Shown: piece after piece, positions 45,072 through 56,390 of the stretch
How positions within the stretch are numbered: position 1 is the stretch's first letter
Layout: each line of letters opens with the position of its first letter
Source: Cunninghamia lanceolata
Taxonomy: Eukaryota > Streptophyta > Pinopsida > Cupressales > Cupressaceae
Length of the DNA: 64,000 bases
NCBI GenBank assembly: GCA_027924645.1
Contig: BSBN01001807.1
Location: 15,486,001-15,550,000 of the forward strand
Direction of reading: 5' to 3'
The notes under the pieces: model-generated
Told to the model about the DNA's origin: nothing
The model's input: only the letters and a program-made list of their open reading frames with translations
Databases searched by the model: none
Program-made: the position numbers and the translations under genes

Positions 45072-46903
45072 TCAAATTACTAGTTGAAAAGTCTCTGCAT
45101 GATGTGTCCGATATGACTTAGGAGGAATTTCTGAATATTGATCAAATAAGACCAAGCCATTTGCGACCTATGGTTGTGCCGCAACATCATAGAACTAGGA
45201 GAAGGGTGTGTTATGTTGATGCTACTCTAGGACCTTCAATTTCCAGTGCAAACCCTCCTGCAGCAAAACAAGCTATTGAGATTAGCTCTTCTGAAGTAGA
45301 GCATGCAGACAAAGAAAGTTCTTTAGATTCTGACAATGAGGATATTCCTCTTAGTAGTTTAATTCAAACTAGGGCACAGAGGAGAAGGGCAGAAATAAAG
45401 AAGGGTACAACCAAAAAGAAAACCACAGAAAGGAAGGTGATGCACTCTAGGAAATGGAAGACTGACACTATTCTTCCTACAGCTGAAGAGAAACATGAGA
45501 GTCCTAGTAAATCAAGACCTACTGAGCTTGCCTCTGGTGCATCTACGCAGACAAGCCCTAGGGTTGAAGAAATGACAGCTAAGGATATAGAGGCCCCAAT
45601 GGGGCATGTGAATGATGTAGAAAAAGACATAATTGAGGAAGCAACAGATGTAACTCTGGCAGACCTTGCCGCCGCTGCTAAGCATATTGAGAGACAGGAA
45701 CATGAAGATAAACAGGAGTTCCTACAGCAAGACACCCTGCAGCGAGAATTGGCTGAGCAATCAAAAACCTTGCAGCCTATGCTACATGAAAATCAACTAT
45801 CTGTGCCAGGAAAGCATTTGGTAGGAATACACATACCTCCTAATTTTTCAATGCACATGGTAGCCATGAATTTGTGGAATGAGATGTAGAGGAGAGAAGA
45901 AGAATGGAAGAAGGAGAAACATAGATTAAAGGATGAAATTCAAAAGAAGGATGAAGAGATTAAAGACAAAAATGCAAAAATTGCAACTTTAAAAGAGAGA
46001 GTGGATAATATGGCAACTTTGGTGCCTCAGGTATTAGAATGCAAGACTCCCCTGAGAGTCTATGCTTTGAATTTAAAGGAAAGATACCTCTCTTTTAAGT
46101 TAGAAAGGATTGTTTCTATTTTGAACCCTTCCATTGAATCTCCTCTTGAATTTTTCAATGCTTATAGGATTGCTCCTCCAGAAATAAAGAATTTTTTGTG
46201 TCAATTCTATTTACATAATTTTTTTGTGTCCCAAGACCATGAGTGGAACCCCTTGTTGTATGTTGGGGATGTTCAATTGAGGGCATTTATGTCCTGGATG
46301 CAAAATGAGATTAGTTGGGGACAACAGTTCAGGGCTTATAAGCAATTAGAATTCAGCACTCCATTGCCCGTTAGAGCTGAATCTGGAAATCCAAGAAGCA
46401 TTTTCAATGATTGGCATAGGATGCTTTATAGGCCAAGCTATGGTAACAGAATCCTGCCTGAGAGAGAAGCAGCTTACAAAGAATATGAGAAGATTACACA
46501 CACTATTGGACAATCTGTGAAGGGACATTTGACACAAAGGTGGAATAGTTTGTCTGATGAGCTAAAACAAGCAGAGCCTCACTTTTTGCAGAATTATGTT
46601 GCAGCATGTAAAAGAGTAGATAGATATATACAGATTGGGAGGACAAAGGGCCAATTCTGGCTTCCCTTAATCTTTCAACCACCTATCCTTTTGTGGCTTG
46701 TACCAAATTAAATATTTTACCAGTATGATATTGCTAAAGAGAGACAAAGATGGAGCAAGTTGGATAGGCAGCAAGGGTTCTATTGGGATCCTAACTCACA
46801 CACCAGAGAAACTGATATAGGACAATTGGCAATTGCTAATTTTAGGGCATTAACCAAGAAAAAGAACAACCCTTCCTCTGCTGGAGGACTAGCAAAGTCT
46901 TAG
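45049..46903 (+). pseudogene. Third ORF, C-terminal part with coiled coil, unidentified
   Basis: One frame of about 618 codons with three stops (45119, 45887, 46709). After HSLIKLLVEKSLHDVSDMT it has a Ser/Asp/Lys-rich low-complexity part (45240-45540) with a basic KKGTTKKKTTERK stretch that could act as a nuclear signal, then an acidic helical part and VPGKHLVGIHIPPNF. A strong Lys/Glu coiled coil (45890-46010) is followed by a more hydrophobic, Trp/Tyr-rich domain (46030-46710; FCQFYLHNFFVSQDHEW, FMSWMQNEISWG). The frame ends TAG at 46901-46903, one base before the polypurine tract. With the preceding ORF it makes a protein of about 820 residues. No transmembrane segment was seen. Confidence 0.58.
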
Positions 46904-46914
46904 GTTGGGGAGAG

Positions 46915-48132
46915 TGATGAGTCTAGTTTATGACTCAATTTTGTTAAACTTTATCATCCGCTTGTTGTAGTTATCTTGGACTTTGGTACTTTAATCCTGA
47001 TCATTTATGTCATTGCCCCAAAGCTCTAACTTGTTGAGCATAGGTCATTCCTTATATTCTTTTATGACAAAGACTTGCTATATGAACTATCTATGTTAAT
47101 TTTACATATGGTTAATGAATATTACTCCAAGGTAGTTATGGATGTGCAATTATTGTGTGTACTAATATTGTTATGCAGATATAATCGGCATCCATAAAGT
47201 AGAGGAAGATTCTGCTGGTTGGTCGCTTACCACAAAAAGTCAAACATGGTGATCATTCAAATGTCAAATGGAGGGAAGGCAACCACCTTGTAACTAATCT
47301 TAAATACTTGTTGAGGAAATTTAGGAGTTACTATTATGCTAGATCTGCGTTAAAGCAACTCGCTTGACCAGATTCCCCCACATGTGTAACCTCCTTTCCA
47401 CTTTCTATGTTTTCCATAATGAGGTGTCCTCCTATTCTATTGGAGTTGACCACCCTGCTAGGTAGTTAGTTTTGTAGTTTTCCTTCTATAAATAAGACTC
47501 TGATGCTCCTTCTGAGGGGTTGTTGATTATTCAGGGATTGTACGTGCATTATCTAATTTTCAGTAATACAATTATAATGTTCAATTGTACTCATCTTTTC
47601 GAATGAATAAAATGAAGTTGTAAGTTCACATTTCTGAGTTTACATTTGTCTTAAGGAATACTCATCCAAGGGTACCCACTTGGTGAGAATTCCACCTTCT
47701 AGTTTAGTTACATTTTCTATTAAGCATTTAGTTAAATCTGGCATTGAATGTTCCTGCAGCCACTAGAATTTTATTCTGTGTATGTTCCTGCAGCCAAAGC
47801 AAACAGAGTAGTTTCCTATTTGTTTGCCTAGACTTTTACTTTCTGTCATGTACTTGATCCTAGAATAGTTATTGGTCGATGTTCAACATTCATGTTATTT
47901 CCTTTCTAGCAGTTTATCTTCAATATTATGTCTTTCTTAGCTATAGAATGAACATGGCTACTTTGGAAGTTCTTAGTGCACATACCATGCTGACCCATTT
48001 CAAGTTCACGTCCCTGGGTTGACAAGTGAAATGCATCTCCATAGTGATTAAGACAACTACTCAGGTTAGATGTCCAATCTCTGAGTTACAGTTTTAAGAG
48101 ATCAGTTGTTAAATCATTGTAAGAGACCAATA
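46915..48132 (+). repeat. 3' LTR of the Athila/Tat-like element
   Basis: It follows the GTTGGGGAGAG tract and ends GAGACCAATA instead of GAGACCAACA (C-to-T at the terminal CA). The TATA box lies at about 47487. The duplication GTTCT follows. Confidence 0.92.
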
Positions 48133-49300
48133 GTTCTGGATGTATGGAAGTTGTTGATTGGGCAATTAGTGATGACCAGTGATAGTGGCTAACCTGGTTG
48201 ATGATTTTTAAGTGCAAGTTTTGGTCTGCAACTCAAGTTATGCAAAGATCTAGCTGACAAAGCAGAGTATTCAATGAAGTTCTAGGTGTTCTTGAAGCTG
48301 ACTGAAAAGTGATTGAAGATCAGGATGCAGATATATATACCTGATGGATTTCAATGAATTGTGTGTGTATTACAAATATGGAGTAAATGTGAAAGGAGCA
48401 GAGATCTAAGATTCGGATGAAGGTAGAATAGTAAGCAGGGTAGAGTGAAGATGAAATGTGTAAGATTAGTGTTTTGTGCTTAACCAGAACTTAATTCATG
48501 CATTAGTAGATGCTTCTCATCAGTTCAAAATCTTTGTGTTCTTTTGTAATCATTTGTAGCCAGTGAGCCTCTATTTGAGCAGTGAGCTCTGAGTAGTGAG
48601 CCCGAATGCATGTGCACTCTCATTTGTAAAACTACTTTTAACAGGGTATTATTTTTTGTGGGTTGACCCCCACTGTGGTTTTTCCCTTAACCAGGCTTCC
48701 ACTTTAAAAAATCTTGGTGTCATGTGTATTATTGTGCTTCTGCTCTAACACTTATGATTATTGTTTTCATGGTTAAGTTATTGATTTGTTGTTAAGTGGT
48801 AAAAGAAAGAATTTACTGAAGGAAATATTAAAGTTTTGAGATAACTGATTCACCTCCCTCTCAGTTGTCTGTCCTATTTTCAACAAAAATATGATCTTGA
48901 ATTGCTATATCATTTCATAAATTTCATTTGTGTTAAAAAATAAGGCTTGCATCAAAACATTTTGATCTAGAAGTAAGCATTTGAAATCTAGGGTTTGAGG
49001 GTAAAACCCTATCTAGTCTTGTTTTTAGTGCATCTTCATCAAAGAAAACTATTTAAAATCATTGTTGAATTCAAGTGGATACATCATTTAGGTGCTTATT
49101 TTGCACATACTACGCATCCTACATTTCCAAGACTTAGTTGTTGTGGTTACCAAAAATATCACATTTTTGGAAGACCCTGCTTCTCTTGCACTTGTAGGTC
49201 TTTGATTGTAATTTCATTTTGATATTGGTTGTGCTTGGTTAATAAATTGTGCATTGCTATTCTATATCATATTTGCATATAGTATACGAGGCATTTCATT

Positions 49301-50494
49301 ATGGCTTCTTCTCGTTTGAAACATTTGCATGAACATATAATGGATTTTAAAATTTTGTCTAAACTCATTAGTAAGCATCCTCGCATGTTAGATGGCATAG
49401 CATCCATGTATGATGTATCTCATGATGATGACATATCTTCTTCTACTACTACATATCATGATAATGCCATGGATATACTCTCTAAATCATTTGATGGTGA
49501 CTTAGCTTTGCCCACTTCATCCTATGCTTTGGATCCCTCTCCCAAAGATGAAGACATTTTGGTGCAAGAGGGTGAGATCATTGATAAAGTTGAACATACT
49601 AGTTCTACTTCTACCATAGTGCATGATAATCCTATGGCTCATTCTATGGATCTTTCGCCTTTGATTGAATGTCCAAGTACCTTGGATATCAGTAAGAATG
49701 TGAAGACCCTTGATCTTCCTCCTTTGGTTGAGTATTCAAGTACCTTGGATATCACTAAGGATGTGAAGACCTTGGATGTTAGTCCTTTGGTTGCATGTTC
49801 AAACCCCTTGGACATTACCAATGATACAATCATCAACATTTTTCTTAACAACACTTTACCCTCCTCTCATTCCAATGCTTTCCCTTCAAAGGATGAAGTA
49901 TTAGTGGTTTAGGAGAGGTCTCTCACATTAAATCCCTTGGGAATGGATGTTGAGCTTAATCAAAATCAAAGAAATGTTAATTCAATTATCATTAATAAAC
50001 TTATTCCACCCACTAAGGGAATAATGGATGTGTACTAATATTCCTAAAATAATTATGCATGAGGCACCTAGTACACCTCCTCACTTCAAACCAGTGATTA
50101 CGGTTCAAGGTGATCGAACACCACCTCGACCCCTAGGTTACATTCTAAATTATGCAAGATAAATTACTCAAGGCAATCAAGGAGTTCAACATGTGTCACA
50201 GCATCACATGATTGCTCACACATATAACACTCGCAATAAAGTAAGAAAGCACCAAGTGTGATGATCTCTCTTGCACCTTCTCAACCTAACCTACCTCAAG
50301 CACCTCGTCTTCCTCCGCATTTTGGTAAGGAATATGATCTTGTCCAACAACTCCGTGCTACTCCGACTAAGAGCTCTCTATGGGATTTAATACAAACATT
50401 GCCTACATACCACGAAATGCTCTAGGATGCTCTACAAAAGGTGAGTGTTACACCCGTTGTTCAGATGAGTGGGGTAGCATCTTTGTTAGATTGT
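49301..50494 (+). pseudogene. N-terminal protein of the Tat-like element, copy B, truncated
   Basis: ATG 49301 opens 203 codons colinear with the ORF at 30725, including the three 21-residue repeats (residues 117-184). Later stops and small indels break it (TAG at 49910, shift near 50030). Similarity to copy A continues through the LRATPTKSSLWDLIQ and YHEML segment and stops abruptly at 50494 after LLDC, before the protease. Copy A lacks a short piece (about 50460-50480) kept here, so B preserves the ancestral join. Confidence 0.75.
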
Positions 50495-51069
50495 TAACAC
50501 ACAGTCATCCTTGTGTATGACACACAGTTGAGAGACTCTCTATTCAGAGGTATTGTAATATATATCCTATCATAAGGCATACACAATACCACAAGTAATA
50601 CATATCCATACAAAGTTAAACATATCTATTTCCATTATGGTTATGGTAATAATAATGCAAATAACAACAATCCTCTGTTGAGGATAACCAAACAGTCTAC
50701 GCTCTCCTCTACTCAGTAGTAATTTGTTTGTCCACAACAGTCTAACAAAGACTCAAACTTCTTTTAAATACATACTAATCATTGTCAAATGAAAGAAAAA
50801 TAAATATACTTTTATCATTGTCTATAGATTATAGTAGACTTACCTGAACTAGTCGAGCCTTCACTGTTATCCTCTTGTTGTTCTCTTAGTTTTTGAGCTC
50901 TTCACTTTGTCCGTCCTCCTTTCAGTCTTCTCTTCTCTTACTTCTTAATCCTCACACCAATAGTTATCGGTGGATAATGATTACCATGCTCCCACAAATC
51001 TCTCTCCCACTCTCGCAAAGCTTAACATGTAGAGATAAGTGGGGAGTATGGAGTGACTGCTCTAACCCC

Positions 51070-51093
51070 CACTCCCTAAGCATTTAGGGAGTG
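51070..51093. repeat. Perfect 10-bp inverted repeat
   Basis: CACTCCCTAA, loop GCAT, TTAGGGAGTG. It lies in otherwise unassigned DNA. A T-run does not follow on either side, so a terminator role is unlikely. Confidence 0.85.
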
Positions 51094-51139
51094 CACTAAG
51101 GAGGAATAAGGAAATACTTTATACCTCACCAAAAATGAT

Positions 51140-51318
51140 CATAACTATAACAATAATAATAATTATTATTATAATAATAATAATAATAATTATTATTATT
51201 ATTATTATAATAATAATAATAATAATTATTATTATTATAATAATAATAATAATTATTATTATTATTATATTATAATAATAATAATAATTATTATTATTAT
51301 TATAATAATAATAATTAT

Positions 51319-51354
<36 letters not shown>

Positions 51355-51355
51355 C
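51140..51355. repeat. TAA/TTA microsatellite with alternating orientation
   Basis: About 215 bp made of blocks of (ATA)n and (TTA)n that switch back and forth at least ten times, forming many self-complementary arms. The ORF across it is an artefact. Confidence 0.95.
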
Positions 51356-52067
51356 ATAACACACTTATCTAATAGATGTTGCTATTGCATACTCTTAAAC
51401 ACTTATTGCGCTTATTTGTAAGCACAATTATCGACGATGAATTCTCACATGTCGATTATGAACTTGACCACAAAATTAGACATGTTTAGTCGATTTACAA
51501 ATGTTGACTTGTCATCCAAGGGCATACACCATGTTTTTACCAAATGACAAAAAAGGATTCAACCTTCATCTTAACGACGACATCATTTGACAAGAATAAA
51601 CATGATCTCTCTCTACTAAATATATGTGTGTGTGTTTCCAAATGGCATAAGGATCGTTGCATTCACACGATCTAGTACCCTCTCCATGGTGATACTCTCT
51701 CTCCTCCTATTGGAGGGTAAACAACACTATTCCTGCATCTACCTTAGTTACATGACGACAGTTAGTCTATTTCATCATTTAACCACATGATCACTAATAA
51801 CGTCATAAACAATTATTCCTTACATATAATTTACTATAAATCAAAATGCATTTTCCATCTTACTATAATCATAATATTTTCTCTAACTATCTATCTTCAT
51901 GAAAATAATGAAAATAAATACATTAGTTGAAAAAATAGGGTGTGAAAGTGAAAAGCGTAAAATTATGCCACCATCTTAAAATAATTGCATAAAGCAACAA
52001 TATGCAATTAATTTTAAGGTAGAATAAGGGGAAGGGAGTTTTAGGAAACATTTTTGTATGGGAAGAT

Positions 52068-54678
52068 TGTTGGAATACAACAGATCACTAAGAGGGGGGG
52101 TGAATCAGTCTCAGTGATCCAATAAAACTTGTTCATTTATCAACCTTTTAGAAACAATTTCTCACATCATCATGACAAACACATTAACAAATGATAGAAT
52201 CACACAAATAAGGCCATAACACAAGATGTAAAGTGGAAAACCCTTTCTAGGGAAAAACCACTGTCCAAACCTCACCAACTTTATTAGGTCTCACTGACCA
52301 AACTCTCACTGAGTACAAACAAGCCTCACTGGCTAGGATCCCACTGATTACATACAAGCCTCACTGGCTACACCTCACTGGTATCAAAGCATATGGCTCA
52401 CTGGCAATGCCCCACTGGAAAAACAATATGTCTCACTGACAATGCCTCACTAGAAAAACATCTCCAATCTGAATACAAGAAGGTAGAGACAGAATACTAC
52501 TATGTTTACAGTGAAAACATTGGTTATAGATGACTTCTATAACTCAGATACAAAACACCTTATCTTAATTTGGCTTCAAAGAACAACTCTTCAAGATCTC
52601 CATGTACTCATTAAAAAATGAACACTACTTTGCAATCATAGGAAAATGATATCATGACAACTCCTGAATCCAAGGTCCTGCATATAAGATTCTTACAAGT
52701 GTACTAGGCATCATAAGTCATTACATGTCAGTCTAAATCAAGAAGACATTCTGATACATCATTTTGTTGCCACATAAGCCTTCAAGTTTACTTTCAATTA
52801 CTGTTCTAACATATATGCTTGTAACACCCAATCCATGCATTCAAAAAGTGTTTATAATATCTTTCAAACAAGTGATCAACAAGCATTTACCTTCACATAT
52901 CTTTGCCACTACTATTTTGCAAGAGGACATTCCTCTGCTATCACTAAGCTTTAAGAAAACACTTTCCTCTAACATTCAAAAACCATCTCTGAGCCCTCAA
53001 AAACCTCAAACATACTTCAAATCACTTCAAACCCTTCATACCAATCTCTATATTCAAATATCATGTCTATAAAATTGATTCTATAAAAAACGTATTATAC
53101 TCTGCATCATCTCAACATTCTTTATGTAATCAACATACACATGGTTCACACAACATTCTCCATTCATTATCATTACTATTTGTTCAGACTATTTGACTCT
53201 ACAGAAGCAAAACAAATCACATACCTTAAAAGACTGATGTTTATCTCCATGTGTAGAAATAATTATTTGTTCCACAAATCTTCTATGGATAATGTGCATA
53301 CAGACTACATGGAAAACCATACTTCAAAAGGGCTTCATATCACACTTCTTATCTCTGTGAAAGATATCTCTGCAAACTAATAGAGTATGGTTTTCATAAT
53401 ATAATGAACATTGTTATTCTTTTCTACATACACACAATAAACATTATTTCTCTTGTAAATTTAATCATACTTTAAATCTATATATAATCGCTCTCTATCA
53501 CTGAACAACATTCAAGAAACCTTGCACAAAGTATCCTTTTTTATCTATACCAACCTTACACACTTAGGGTTTTCAATCCGAGAAGAGAATAGTTATTGAA
53601 CTGTTGAAAACTACCTTCCAATTATTTATGCATAGAGATGCTCGTCAATTTTAAAGCAAGGAGAATAGTCATTGAGGTTTGAAACTATTTTAAATTGCCA
53701 CCATCGATCTTTAACTTCCCGCCTTCGAACCTTTAAACTTTAGCCCTTGATTTTCTTTTTTTACCTGAGTGTAGGAAAGGTGACTGGTGGTTTCGGTCAC
53801 ACTAGGGAAGAGGGACGATTGTTAGACGAGCTCAAACCCCTTAGTTTATGACTTAAGTGGGTTTGTCATCATGAATATCAAGTCACCTTTAAATTAAAAC
53901 ATAAAGCTTATACTCTATTAATGATCTCCAAAGAATAAAACCCTAGTTGTTTTAGAACTAAAACTTGAAACCCCAAACTTCATAAGTATACAAGAAATTT
54001 AGCATACAACTGCAAATTCCTCTGATCTGACCAATCTAGCTTCTCTGCAAGCAACATCTTATGTCAACATGATTTCAACTGATAGAACTGTGTAGCCTTT
54101 TCAGTCTTGACAAAAAGCTAACTTAGATAAGATATAGATATTAGGGTTAGATCCCTATAAGAACACTTTGAGTGAAGATCTCAAGGAGATCTCAACAACA
54201 AACCCCTGCAAAACTCCTGCACTGAAAATTTCTAAAATCTCATCAAGTCACTGAGTAAGATATGAATTCCATCACCTATATCATGATTATTAATAAACTT
54301 CTATAACTACAACTTTGAACTTTTTGCATCAATACCTTTATGAAGGCATCATACCATATCAAAAACTTCATACCATCAACAAACAAACACCATCACAATG
54401 ATCAACACTCAAGTATGAACTCCAAAAGCATTATTATCAACTCAAACCTCTAACATAGAATCAACACCATTACTATGAAGATCCTGATATGAAGACTATG
54501 AAGGCATCTTGAAACATGTGAAACATGAAACAACATCATGAACTTCATAATATAACCAACACTCAACCTTGGACCAACAAACATCAATGAAATGGAATAC
54601 CTTTGACATTAGCAATCATGAACCCAAGAACCATGGAATGACATGCCTTTGACATCAATGACAAACCATGCCTCAACA
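52068..54678 (-). repeat. 2.6-kb SIRE-like Copia solo LTR, minus strand
   Basis: On its own strand it starts TGTTGAGGCATGG with TTGTCATTGATGTCAAAGG and ends CTGATTCACCCCCCTCTTAG...GTATTCCAACA, the SIRE-type LTR pattern. The target duplication AAGAT is present at 52063-52067 and 54679-54683. No coding region is present inside. The ORFs at 52764-53072 and 53141-53380 have no known domain. The U5-like end (52310-52460) is full of CACTGG/CACTAG repeats, and GGAAAACC...GGGAAAAACCACTG (52235-52262) is typical of this group. Confidence 0.85.
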
Positions 54679-54683
54679 AAGAT

Positions 54684-55428
54684 ATGTTCCCAAAGCTGCA
54701 TCAAGAAAATAGGGCACCCCAAGGAGAGGTAATCAAAGTGATGGTGCATGCATGAAACACAAAAGTTTATGTAAGCATGGCATGACACCGAACAACACAA
54801 CACATGTCACATAAAATAAGCAACATCACCAAAACAAAGGGATCTATGTGCTTTGGGGTCAATATGCATTTATAAGAAGGGAATCACCAAGGGACAACTA
54901 AGAGAATCATCATCATCCCCCAAGCATGTAGAACTATGAGCACAAATGAAGAATGTCATAGGAAAGTGGAAAATAAAAATGTTGGGTCAACATGGAAAGA
55001 AGCTAAATCTTCTAATGCTTCGCATCGGCCCAAAAATGTCAAAATAATCAAGTGGAAAACACATAGAAGAAGGTAGAAATAGATAGAAGAATGTCACAAC
55101 ATTTTTGTTCCTCATGTATCCACGTGTCTACAAGGACCGTGGGTCCTCCAATGAACTAACAAATATATAACACACATTTTTATGGGGGAAAACATGATAA
55201 GAAAGCATGCAAACACATATAAACACATGAAACAAAGGTACAACACTCATGGGTCGGGCATCATCAGATCATCCATGCCCCAATCTTCACTATCATAAGG
55301 GGATGGAGGAAGAGCAATATGTAACAGTTCAAGGAGAGTAGAGTAAGGGGGGCAAGTACAAAAGCATAAGTTTTATGTTTGTGAAGAATATTTGTGTTTG
55401 TGTTGCCATCAATGACAAAAGGGGAGAT
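54684..55428 (+). other. 3' internal end of a SIRE-like Copia element
   Basis: No long ORF. It ends GCCATCAATGACAAAAGGGGAGAT (given here by its last purine run, AAAAGGGGAGAT at 55417-55428) before an LTR start, with wording close to 2080-2119. It formed the target into which the solo LTR at 52068-54678 inserted. Confidence 0.55.
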
Positions 55429-56350
55429 TGTTGGAAGTATTGTCATTGATGTCAAAGGAATTTCTAAAGCAGAGAAGAAGTGAAATGAAGAAAATTTTCT
55501 AAGGCATGAGTTTTGCCTTTAGTCAAAAAAAAGTTAGGTTCGCGAACTTCAAAGTTTGCCAACAGCCGTTTTATCGATATCATGTTAGCCAATGAAAACG
55601 ATGACGAGGAAAATCTAAGGCATGAATGATTTCTGCCTTTAGTCAACAAAGTGTTTGGTTTGCAAACTGGTTTACCAGTTTCAAAGTTCATTGATTCACT
55701 GATTCACCGACAAAGGCATAAAGAAGAAAGAGTGAAGTACAAGGTTTGTGTTATTGGCAAAGTTTTTTTTCACAAACTAGTTCATGAGTTCATCATTTCG
55801 TCAATTCGCTGACTAGGCGACAAAGGTCACAAAGGAAAGTTAGTTCATGGTTTGGTGTTTTTGTCGATAAAGAAGGGAAGTTGGCTCATGGCTCAAGGAA
55901 AAGGTGTTGAAGCGTAAGTGGAAGGTTAAGTTTGATAAAAGCAATTAAGTCATGGTTCGTGAGAACGATAAATTACCAATAGTAAAGGCAATGTGCTCAA
56001 GGTTCTTAATAGGGAGATTTTTCAAATAAAGGCAACAAAGGCCTAAGTTTGTGAAAGACATTTTTCACCAATAAAGGTGACCAAGGCTAAGGTTTCTAAA
56101 ATAAAGTTTTTTCCAATAAAGGTGACAAGGGCAGGTTCGTAAAAGCAAGTTTTTTGTCGATAAAGGGCTGGTAGTTAAGTTGGTGATATTCAAATCAAAG
56201 ATTTAAATATCCAGTTTGAAGGCTAACTTGATAAGATGGATTAACAGCTAGTGTATTCGAAGATTTAATATATATTTAGCTGACTTGGAAACAAAGGTCA
56301 GAAAGTTAAATGTTGCCGCCATTACTATAGTGTGTGGGTTTCTCAGGTTT
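55429..56350 (+). repeat. SIRE-like Copia 3' LTR, truncated
   Basis: It begins TGTTGGAAGTATTGTCATTGATGTC. Inside are imperfect repeats of a phrase with GGCATGA..TTTGCCTTTAGTCAA and of GATAAAGGTGACAAGG (55490-56170). No SIRE-type LTR end (CACCCCCCTCT...CAACA) is found before 57 kb, so it is cut off, probably near 56340-56390 where different sequence starts. Confidence 0.6.
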
Positions 56351-56390
56351 GGGTCCTGACCTATTTTTGGGTCGACCTAAGTAAGTGTAA

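Larger units (their letters stand above)
36854..48132 (+). mobile_element. Athila/Tat-like Ty3/Gypsy element with a third ORF
   Basis: LTRs are 36854-38072 and 46915-48132 (1219 and 1218 bp). A tRNA-Asp-like primer site is at 38077. Gag, protease, RT, RNase H and integrase lie in one frame (38466-43796), followed by a 0.6-kb spacer and an additional ORF region (44442-46903) ending right at the polypurine tract GTTGGGGAGAG. The target duplication is GTTCC (36849-36853) and GTTCT (48133-48137). There is no chromodomain. About fifteen premature stops lie in gag-pol, all explicable by C-to-T or G-to-A, and there are hardly any frameshifts. The LTRs differ by about 4 percent in the first 290 bp by eye. 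Confidence 0.93.
36489..48885 (+). mobile_element. SIRE-like Copia solo LTR, split by a Gypsy insertion
   Basis: It starts TGTTGGCAAGAGACAC with CATTGATGGCAAC and ends CCTCCCTCTCAGTTGTCTG...TTTTCAACA, the typical pattern of SIRE-type LTRs. The 5-bp target duplication AAAAT occurs at 36484-36488 and 48886-48890. Apart from the Gypsy element (36854-48132) only about 1.1 kb belongs to it (36489-36853 and 48138-48885), with no internal coding region, so it is a solo LTR left by LTR-LTR recombination. GCCAGTGAGC and AGTGAGC phrases (48560-48605) match the CACTGG-type repeats of the reversed LTR at 52068. Confidence 0.88.
17162..50494 (+). mobile_element. Tandem array (LTR-internal-LTR-internal) of a Tat-like Gypsy element lacking RT and integrase
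   Basis: Two copies of the same unit follow each other. Copy A has LTR 17162-18490, leader 18491-19310, then 30535-34561 after removal of a nested element. Copy B has LTR 34562-35885, leader 35886-36488, then 48886-50494 after removal of nested elements, ending inside the coding region. The element encodes a repeat-containing N-terminal protein, a retropepsin-like domain and a G-patch-like domain. No reverse transcriptase, RNase H or integrase is visible in the 1.5 kb before the second LTR. A shared middle LTR is the usual product of unequal recombination between LTRs. The right LTR is missing. Confidence 0.8.
50495..52062. other. Unassigned DNA right of the truncated array
   Basis: No gene. 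50495-51120 begins TTAACACACAGTCATCC and may be a different LTR, but no partner or duplication was found. A perfect hairpin is at 51070-51093 and a TAA/TTA microsatellite at 51140-51355. 51360-52062 is AT-rich with no motif. Confidence 0.5.

Noticed and set aside
44442..46903. Envelope gene at the post-pol position
   Set aside because: No signal peptide, no membrane helix and no fusion-type features are visible; position alone is not enough.
30725..50494. Direct repeats as a segmental duplication or CRISPR-like array
   Set aside because: The two copies are fully explained as a tandem LTR element, with LTR, leader and ORF in the same order.
51084..51093. TTAGGG unit as a telomere-like repeat
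   Set aside because: Single occurrence within a hairpin; plant telomeres use TTTAGGG arrays.
51119..51364. ORF of Ile/Tyr/Asn repeats on the minus strand
   Set aside because: It is a translation of a TAA/TTA microsatellite.
52764..53380. ORFs of 102 and 79 codons in the 52-54 kb region
   Set aside because: They lie inside a solo LTR and have no known domain.
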